Shown here piece after piece: positions 15,200-20,462 of a stretch of 20,462 bases of DNA (position 1 is its first letter; every line of letters begins with the position of its first letter). Both the position numbers and the translations under genes were made by a program. The notes beneath the pieces were generated by a model. The model did not search any database, was not told where the DNA came from, and was given only the letters and a program-made list of their open reading frames with translations. Source of the DNA: Selenomonas sp. AE3005 (GTDB lineage: Bacteria > Bacillota > Negativicutes > Selenomonadales > Selenomonadaceae); NCBI RefSeq assembly GCF_905233635.1, contig NZ_CAJODG010000042.1, positions 1 through 20,462 of the forward strand, written 5' to 3'.

Positions 15200-15215
15200 T
15201 GTAACCCGAGTTACA
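15200..15215. promoter_or_regulatory. Palindromic operator candidate, CRP/FNR-like form
   Basis: TGTAACCCGAGTTACA is a perfect 6-bp inverted repeat with a 4-base centre. The TGTAA-N6-TTACA layout matches the general form of CRP/FNR-superfamily sites (TGTGA-N6-TCACA, GTA-N8-TAC). It lies between the candidate sRNA promoter on the minus strand and the peptidase gene on the + strand, and could serve either. The regulator is not identified. Confidence 0.4.
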
Positions 15216-15260
15216 AAAGAGAAAAAATGTAGAATTTTTTTGCGGGTAATTTTCATTTCC

Positions 15261-15282
15261 TTCTAACCATATTATGTTAGAA
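15261..15282. promoter_or_regulatory. Second inverted repeat upstream of the M48 peptidase gene
   Basis: TTCTAAC (15261-15267) and GTTAGAA (15276-15282) form a perfect 7-bp inverted repeat around CATATTAT. TATTAT (15270-15275) and TAGAAT (15278-15283) are both -10-like and overlap it, so it could be an operator placed on the peptidase promoter. It lies about 34 bases before the TTG start. Confidence 0.35.
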
Positions 15283-15315
15283 TAGGTAGGAACTTAGAAA
15301 GTCGAGGTGATTATC

Positions 15316-17121
15316 TTGCAGAGAAAGATTTTAAATACGATTATGGCCGGCTGTGTGGGGCTGAGTGCCGCTATGCTCCCTTTGTCCAAGGCTGAGGCTG
15401 TGGACGGCTGGGGCGCGGCAGCGCAGGCTTTGGGCGTGTATGCCGCCTATAAATCAAGCCTGGCCAGCATTTTGGCGCTGGGCAACGATGTTAACGCTCA
15501 GGTGCAGAGCCGGGCTCAGGACATTAAACAAAATGGCCTGGACCCCAATCCTAATGACGTGCGCGTGGTAGATGAGGTTATGCAGCAGCTGGTCTTTCAC
15601 GGGGACTATGTGCTGAAAAACAATTCCCTGCCGTTTATTTGGGCAGTGAATGACAGCAAGGACTTCAATGCGGCCTGTTATCCCACTAATTACATCAGTA
15701 TCAACCGGGCGCTCGTAAGAGGGCTCAATCTGGACCAGGACGAACTGGCAGCCGTGCTGGCGCATGAAATGACGCACGGGCTGGAACAGCACAGCGCCAG
15801 CAATTATGCCAAGGCCGTGGCGCAGTACATGGGGATGAGCTTTTTGAACATGGATACGAATTCTATGGACTGGAACAAGCTCAATGGGCTGGCTAATTAC
15901 TCTATTGCCAAGAACATCACCCTGCCCACGGAGTATGAGGCTGATGCCGGCGGCTTTTATATCATGACCAGTGCCGGTTTTAATCCCGGCGGCGGTGCCG
16001 CTGCTATGGCCCGCATGGCTTACTATCTGACCTATGAAACCCAGAATTTTCTCGAACATCAGAGTCCGAATGCTGAGGAAAATGAACGGGAGCATTACAG
16101 CGACCACCCGGAAACCAAACTGCGCGAAGAACGGCTGGCCAAGATGATGACAGAGTATGGTTTTGGTCATGTTACCGTGCAGAATCAGCAGGATATCTAC
16201 ATTGATGGGGAAAAACTCCTGTCAGTAGAGTGGACGGGCGAAGGCTATGACAATAAAGCTGAAAATGCTTATTATGTGGCCGGGGCTATTGCCAAGGCCT
16301 TCCATGATTACAATAACATAACCGGCTGGGATTTCCGTAAGGACAGCACCGGTAAGGTTACCTGCCTGCCGGAAACGCGGGTAAATAAAACCTTACAGGA
16401 ATTCCTGCGCCTGCGCAACGCCGGGGAAACACTGCAGCAGCTTGTGACAAAGGCCTATGCGGCGGAACAGGCTGCTGGTACCCGGCAAAAATACCGGGAG
16501 GCAGAGGAAAAACGCTGGCAGGAAATGCAGAAACTACGGGCGGCTAATGTGCAGGCCGATGTGAAAACCGTCAAGAAACTACGGGAAAATGCTGATGCCT
16601 ACAGTGATTATGCCCTGGGGGACAAAGCCCTTGAACAAATGCAGCGTGTGTTTGCCTGCCAGAATATGGACGACCTGGGCGAAAGCCTGGCTATCAATGC
16701 CCGGGCTTTGGCGGTAAAGGGGGACTTTGCGGCAGCCCTGGCAGAGGCCGACAAGGCTGTCAGCACCAATCCGCAAAATGTCTACACGTTCCTGAACCGC
16801 AGCGATATTTACCATATGCAGGGCAATACCACAGCCGCTTTGGCTGACTTGTCAAAGGCTAAGGAAATTGACAAGTCAAATATCTACGTCTATCTGCTGT
16901 CCGCGCAGATTTATGACGAGCTGGGGAATAAAGAGCAGGCCAAGGAAAACTACCGCGAGTTCTACAAACTGCGTCCTAAGGCTTATCGCAACATTCCTGA
17001 AGAATACCTGCAGGAAATCGCCCCTAAGGAATATAAGGAAGTAGTCAAAGCTAAGGTTGAGGCCAGGGAGAAATACGAAAAAGAATGGCGTAAGCAGAAA
17101 GCTGATAAAGACAGCAAGTAA
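15316..17121 (+). CDS. Exported M48-family zinc metallopeptidase with C-terminal TPR repeats
   Basis: This 602-residue envelope protein combines a signal peptide (QRKILNTIMAGCVGLSAAMLPLSKAEA) with an M48 peptidase domain. The zinc ligands are His150 and His154 in HEMTHGLE with catalytic Glu151, and Glu206 in EYEADAGGFY. A coiled, charged segment lies at about 370-430, and TPR-like repeats cover about 445-570 (ALAVKGDFAAALAEADKAVSTNP, then GNTTAALADLSKAKEID and GNKEQAKENYREFYKLRP). The layout recalls BepA/YfgC-type proteases that police the outer membrane, which fits a two-membrane Firmicute; the exact role is inferred. A GTG at 15307 is in frame but lies inside the GAGGTG ribosome site, so the TTG at 15316 is the likely start. 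The C-terminus is strongly charged. Confidence 0.9.
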   Translation: MQRKILNTIMAGCVGLSAAMLPLSKAEAVDGWGAAAQALGVYAAYKSSLASILALGNDVNAQVQSRAQDIKQNGLDPNPNDVRVVDEVMQQLVFHGDYVLKNNSLPFIWAVNDSKDFNAACYPTNYISINRALVRGLNLDQDELAAVLAHEMTHGLEQHSASNYAKAVAQYMGMSFLNMDTNSMDWNKLNGLANYSIAKNITLPTEYEADAGGFYIMTSAGFNPGGGAAAMARMAYYLTYETQNFLEHQSPNAEENEREHYSDHPETKLREERLAKMMTEYGFGHVTVQNQQDIYIDGEKLLSVEWTGEGYDNKAENAYYVAGAIAKAFHDYNNITGWDFRKDSTGKVTCLPETRVNKTLQEFLRLRNAGETLQQLVTKAYAAEQAAGTRQKYREAEEKRWQEMQKLRAANVQADVKTVKKLRENADAYSDYALGDKALEQMQRVFACQNMDDLGESLAINARALAVKGDFAAALAEADKAVSTNPQNVYTFLNRSDIYHMQGNTTAALADLSKAKEIDKSNIYVYLLSAQIYDELGNKEQAKENYREFYKLRPKAYRNIPEEYLQEIAPKEYKEVVKAKVEAREKYEKEWRKQKADKDSK

Positions 17122-17150
17122 TTGACAAGAATCCCGTACTTTGTTAAAAT
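17122..17150 (+). promoter_or_regulatory. Sigma-A promoter of the glycyl-tRNA synthetase T-box operon
   Basis: TTGACA (17122-17127) and TAAAAT (17145-17150) are separated by exactly 17 bases and begin immediately after the peptidase stop codon. Transcription would start near 17157, just ahead of the T-box stem I. Confidence 0.87.
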
Positions 17151-17156
17151 TGTTGA

Positions 17157-17362
17157 CAGCGATGAAAAAGAGGAGTAGCGCAGGCAAGCGAGACCGGGAC
17201 GGTGTGAGCCGGTCAGGGCGTGAAGGGCACTTTGGAGCACAAGACAAGAGAAAACTTTGAGGTGGGCTTTCGCTGAGCGGAAACCAATCAGGGTGGAACC
17301 GCGGGAATATAGAAATATAGTCTCGTCCCTGTAACGAGTGCGTTACGGGGACGGGACTTTTT
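17157..17362 (+). promoter_or_regulatory. T-box riboswitch (glycine) controlling glyQS
   Basis: The leader senses uncharged tRNA-Gly and allows read-through. The stem I apical hairpin is 17192-17197 with 17209-17214 (GACCGG and CCGGTC). A GGC at 17226-17228, in the 3' side of stem I (GAAGGGCAC), is the probable glycine specifier. The T-box AGGGTGGAACCGCGGG lies at 17290-17305. Its UGGA pairs with UCCA, which fits the usual U73 discriminator of bacterial tRNA-Gly. The terminator is a 17-bp stem (17319-17335 with 17342-17358) followed by five T. Confidence 0.95.
17319..17362 (+). terminator. Regulated terminator of the T-box leader
   Basis: Bases 17319-17335 pair with 17342-17358 over 17 bp (two G-U pairs) with loop GAGTGC, then TTTTT. 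The 5' arm follows the T-box sequence, so it competes with the antiterminator when uncharged tRNA-Gly is bound. Confidence 0.92.
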
Positions 17363-17400
17363 AGTTATGTCAACGTAACAGAGAAAAAGGAGTTGTACCT

Positions 17401-18253
17401 ATGAAATTTCAGGAAATCATCCTGGCTCTGCAGAAATTCTGGTCAGAGCAGGGCTGTATCTTAGCACAGCCTTATGATGCCTTCCACTTTTTTGCGTGTA
17501 CTCGGCCCCGAGCCGTGGAACGTGGCTTATGTTGAGCCGTCGCGCCGTCCGGCTGACGGCCGCTATGGCGATAACCCGAACCGCCTGTACCAGCACCATC
17601 AGTTCCAGGTTATTATGAAACCGTCCCCGGACAACATTCAGGAACTCTATCTCGAGAGTCTGGAACGTCTGGGCATTGACCCGAAACAGCACGATATCCG
17701 TTTTGTAGAGGATAACTGGGAATCTCCGACGCTGGGCGCCTGGGGCCTGGGCTGGGAAGTATGGCTCGACGGCATGGAAATCACCCAGTTCACCTACTTC
17801 CAGCAGGTAGGCAGCCAGGACGTTAAGCCGGTAGCCTCGGAAATTACCTATGGTCTGGAGAGACTTGCCATGTACATTCAGGGTGTCGAAAATGTTTACG
17901 ACATTCAGTGGACGGACGATTACACCTATGGCGATGTATTCCATCAGAATGAGTACGAGCAGTCCGCTTATGCTTTTGACCTCTCCGACGAAAAACTGCT
18001 GTTTGAGCTGTTTGACAAGTACGAGGCCGAGGCTGTTCGCGTAATTGCGGAAGGCTATGTACACCCGGCCTATGACTATGTGCTCAAATGCTCCCATACT
18101 TTCAACCTGCTGGATGCGCGCGGTGCTATCTCCGTGTCCCAGCGTACCGCCTTTATCGGCCGCGTGCGTAAGCTCGCACGTCTGTGTGCAGAGTGTTACT
18201 TAAAACAGCGTGAGGAACTTGGTTATCCCATGCTGCACAGGGGGGAGAAATAA
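17401..18253 (+). pseudogene. glyQ: Glycyl-tRNA synthetase alpha subunit, frame broken by an apparent 26-bp deletion
   Basis: GlyQ with GlyS charges tRNA-Gly. The ATG at 17401 follows AAGGAG and gives 26 normal residues (KFQEIILALQKFWSEQGC to LAQPYD). The family then has nine residues (consensus near VEVGAGTMN) before the next conserved block, but only one base (17479) is present. The frame shifts and stops at 17533-17535 after 44 codons. From 17480 the correct frame resumes as PSTFLRVLGPEPWNVAY and is perfect to the TAA at 18251-18253 (VEPSRRPADGRYGDNPNRLYQ, DNWESPTLGAWGLGWEVWLDG). Restoring 27 bases would give 292 residues, the normal length. An in-frame ATG at 17474 has no ribosome site. 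Since the gene is essential and everything else is intact, a sequence error or a strain-level lesion are both possible. Confidence 0.85.
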
Positions 18254-20304
18254 TGAGCAAGGACTTACTGTTAGAAATCGGCACGGAAGAAGTACCGGCA
18301 CACGTAATGCCGGGTATCCTTGCCCAGTTGAAGGAAAATGCCGCTAAGGCTTTTGCGGATAGCCGCATTGCCTGCGGGGAAATCCGCACCATCGGTACGC
18401 CGCGCCGCACGGCTCTTTTGGTCAAAGACCTGGCTGAAAAACAGGAAGATGTGGAAAGTGAAAACCGCGGCCCGTCCGCAGCCATCGCTTTTGACGCTGA
18501 CGGCAATCCGACCAAGGCAGCTCAGGGCTTTGCCCGTGGTCAGGGCATTGACCCGAAAGACCTCGTGGAAAAAGACGGCTATGTCTATGCCATGGTACAC
18601 GAAAAAGGCAAGGAAACGGCGCAGCTCCTGCAGACCATTCTGCCGGAACTCATCTGCGGCCTGAATTTCCCGAACAATATGCGCTGGCGCGACCTGGACT
18701 TCAAGTTCATCCGTCCGCTTCGCTGGATTGTAGCCCTTTATGATACCGAAGTTGTGCCTTTTGAAGTGGCTGAAGTAAAATCCGGCAAGGTTTCCCGTGG
18801 CCATCGTTTCCTGTCGCAGGGCGATTTCACCATCAACAGCGCCGCAGAATACGAAAAGGCCTGTGAAGAAAACTTCGTCATTGTTGACCAGGAAAAGCGC
18901 AAGGCCATGATTCGCGAGCAGATTGAAGAAGTGGCCAAGCAGAACGGTGGCAAGGCCGAAATCACCGAAGACCTGCTCGAAGAAGTGCTTTATCTTGTTG
19001 AATATCCGACGGCGCTGTGTGGCAAGTTCGAGGAAAAATATCTGGAATTGCCGCCGGAAACGGTTATCACGCCGATGCGTGACCATCAGCGCTACTTCCC
19101 GGTGAAGGATGCTGCTGGCAAGCTGCTGCCGCTCTTTATCACGGTACGCAATGGCGGCAGTGAACACCTCGAAACCGTACAGCACGGCAACGAGCGCGTA
19201 CTGCGTGCCAGACTGGCTGACGCGCAGTTCTTCTTTGACGAGGACCGCAAGAAGAGCCTTGAGGAACACCGCGAAAAGCTCAAGACCGTTGTATTCCAGC
19301 AGGGCCTCGGCACCATGTATGAAAAATCCGAGCGTCTCGTGGAACTGGCCGGCTTTATCGCTGATGAAATCGGCGCTGATGAAAAAGCCCATAAACACGC
19401 ACAGCGTGCTGCACTCCTGTGTAAAGCTGACCTCGTAACCGGCATGGTTACCGAGTTTACGGAACTGCAGGGCATTATGGGCCGTGAATACGCTAAGCTG
19501 GATGGCGAATGTGAAAACGTAGCTATCGCTATCGACGAGCACTACATGCCGCGCTTTGCCGGCGACAATCAGCCGCAGACCGCTGCCGGCCGTATTGTCA
19601 GCATGGCTGATAAGATTGATACCATCGTTGGTACGTTCAGCCGCGGCAAGATTCCCACGGGTTCCCAGGACCCCTTCGCCCTGCGCCGTCAGGCTCTGGG
19701 CCTTGTAAATATGCTCATTGAGGCTAAGTGGGATGTAAGTCTGGCCAAGGTCGTGGCTAAGTCCATGGACCTGTACGGTCTGAAGGACGAGGCTGTCCGC
19801 ACGAAGATGCAGTCTGATGTAGCTGACTTTATGCGCCTGCGTCTGAAGAACGTTCTCGAGGCTGTCCGCTACGATGTGGTGGACGCTGTGCTCGAAAATG
19901 TGGATGATATCTACGCTGTTGACTTGCGCGCTGCCGCTGTGGCTAAGTTTGTAGAAGGCAGCGATGCTGCCGCCAACATTCAGGCCTTTGTCCGTGCCTC
20001 CAACCTGGCGAAAAAAGCCGAGGCTGGTGAAATCAGTGAAAGCCTGTTTGCCGCTGACGAAGAAAAGAATCTGTACGATGTCTACAAGTCCACGGCCAGC
20101 TCCGTAGCCAGCCTGGTGGACGGGCAAGACTACGCCGGCGCTATCGATGCTTTGAAGGAACTGGCTAAACCGATTGATGCTTTCTTTGACGCTGTAATGG
20201 TTATGGACAAGGACGAAAAGGTGAAGAACAACCGCCTGTCCCTGCTTAAGGCTATTGACACATTGGTAAACCGCGTAGCTGATTTCAGTAAAATCGTTTT
20301 GTAA
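18253..20304 (+). CDS. glyS: Glycyl-tRNA synthetase beta subunit
   Basis: GlyS forms the alpha2-beta2 glycyl-tRNA synthetase with GlyQ and carries tRNA-binding and anticodon-binding parts. The 683-residue protein opens with LLLEIGTEEVPAHVMPGI, the family signature. It has MRDHQRYFPV at about 275-284, DEHYMPRFAGDNQP at about 429-442 in the HD-like region, and GSQDPFALRRQALG at about 470-483. A DALR-type helical anticodon-binding domain follows (about 580-683). The ATG overlaps the glyQ TAA by one base (TAATG) and is preceded by GGGGGGAG, so translation is coupled to glyQ. It is full length with no defect. A terminator follows. Confidence 0.96.
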   Translation: MSKDLLLEIGTEEVPAHVMPGILAQLKENAAKAFADSRIACGEIRTIGTPRRTALLVKDLAEKQEDVESENRGPSAAIAFDADGNPTKAAQGFARGQGIDPKDLVEKDGYVYAMVHEKGKETAQLLQTILPELICGLNFPNNMRWRDLDFKFIRPLRWIVALYDTEVVPFEVAEVKSGKVSRGHRFLSQGDFTINSAAEYEKACEENFVIVDQEKRKAMIREQIEEVAKQNGGKAEITEDLLEEVLYLVEYPTALCGKFEEKYLELPPETVITPMRDHQRYFPVKDAAGKLLPLFITVRNGGSEHLETVQHGNERVLRARLADAQFFFDEDRKKSLEEHREKLKTVVFQQGLGTMYEKSERLVELAGFIADEIGADEKAHKHAQRAALLCKADLVTGMVTEFTELQGIMGREYAKLDGECENVAIAIDEHYMPRFAGDNQPQTAAGRIVSMADKIDTIVGTFSRGKIPTGSQDPFALRRQALGLVNMLIEAKWDVSLAKVVAKSMDLYGLKDEAVRTKMQSDVADFMRLRLKNVLEAVRYDVVDAVLENVDDIYAVDLRAAAVAKFVEGSDAAANIQAFVRASNLAKKAEAGEISESLFAADEEKNLYDVYKSTASSVASLVDGQDYAGAIDALKELAKPIDAFFDAVMVMDKDEKVKNNRLSLLKAIDTLVNRVADFSKIVL

Positions 20305-20323
20305 GATAATAATATAAGCCAAT

Positions 20324-20358
20324 AAACTCCGTTGACATTTAGTGTTGACGGAGTTTTT
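20324..20358 (+). terminator. Terminator of the glyQS operon
   Basis: Bases 20324-20337 pair with 20343-20356 (AAACTCCG with CGGAGTTT, extended inward by A-U and G-U pairs), followed by TTTTT ending at 20358. It begins 20 bases after the glyS stop. Confidence 0.85.
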
Positions 20359-20462
20359 CTATGTAAATTGCAGTTTGGTGGTTAGTTCGTGCTAAAAATT
20401 ATCCCGATAATACGTGCACGGGGTTCACGGGGGAGTAATTTTTCTGCCCCCGCTAAACGACA
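20359..20462. other. Non-coding end of window
   Basis: The last 104 bases hold no convincing ORF. Two weak inverted repeats are seen: 20398-20402 with 20407-20411 (ATTAT and ATAAT around CCCG), and 20428-20433 with 20447-20452 (CGGGGG and CCCCCG). The region may be the start of a leader or spacer for a gene beyond the window. Confidence 0.4.

Noticed and set aside
17474..18253. glyQ annotated as an intact gene starting at 17474
   Set aside because: The real start, ribosome site and 26 N-terminal codons lie upstream at 17401, so this frame is the 3' part of a broken gene.
18271..20322. A 683-codon open frame on the minus strand opposite glyS
   Set aside because: It mirrors glyS, whose conserved motifs are unmistakable; the antisense product resembles no protein and has no ribosome site. 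Similar antisense frames opposite obgE (771-1622) and the LCP/rsfS genes (6000-7295) are rejected for the same reason.
1..20462. CRISPR array, transposase, prophage genes, tRNA or rRNA
   Set aside because: No regularly spaced repeats, no mobile-element genes and no RNA gene signatures were found on either strand.

Overview
The window reads as a chromosomal core segment of a Negativicutes bacterium (Firmicutes with an outer membrane), most like Selenomonas or a close relative. The reasons are the gene order rpmA-obgE-yhbY-proB-proA-nadD-yqeK-LCP-rsfS-cvfB, a Firmicutes-type glycine T-box in front of two-subunit glyQS, strong GGAGG ribosome binding sites, frequent TTG starts, and a CheV chemotaxis protein. 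The genus is an inference; no rRNA is present. All recognised protein genes lie on the + strand.

Layout. (1) 1-374: the 3' end of rpmA, its terminator, then an intergenic stretch full of inverted repeats. (2) 375-8070: a compact housekeeping run of ribosome assembly factors (obgE, yhbY, rsfS), proline synthesis (proB, proA), NAD synthesis (nadD), Ap4A hydrolysis (yqeK), cell-wall polymer attachment (LCP protein) and an S1-domain RNA-binding protein (cvfB). A 51-codon membrane-protein ORF with a GTG start fills the proA-nadD gap. (3) 8169-10286: cheV and an orphan exported solute-binding protein, separated by a terminator. (4) 10383-13423: rimO and a DEAD-box RNA helicase, separated by a small multi-hairpin repeat-like element. 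(5) 13489-17121: three exported proteins, two of unknown function and one M48 metallopeptidase with TPR repeats. (6) 17122-20358: a glycine T-box leader with its promoter, then glyQ and glyS and a terminator.

Two things stand out. First, 14959-15165 looks like an unannotated small RNA on the minus strand. It has a TATAAT -10 box, a CRP/FNR-like palindrome close to -41.5, three hairpins that each carry UCCC in the loop, four more UCCC motifs in the linkers, and a bidirectional terminator at its 3' end. The only two stem mismatches of the C-A type on the + strand become G-U pairs on the minus strand. Second, glyQ carries an apparent 26-bp net deletion after codon 26 that breaks the frame of an essential gene, while its T-box, its promoter and glyS look intact. 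This is either a sequence error or a real lesion.

The exported-protein genes and the candidate sRNA form the least explained part of the window. No transposase, integrase, CRISPR array, tRNA or rRNA gene was seen.
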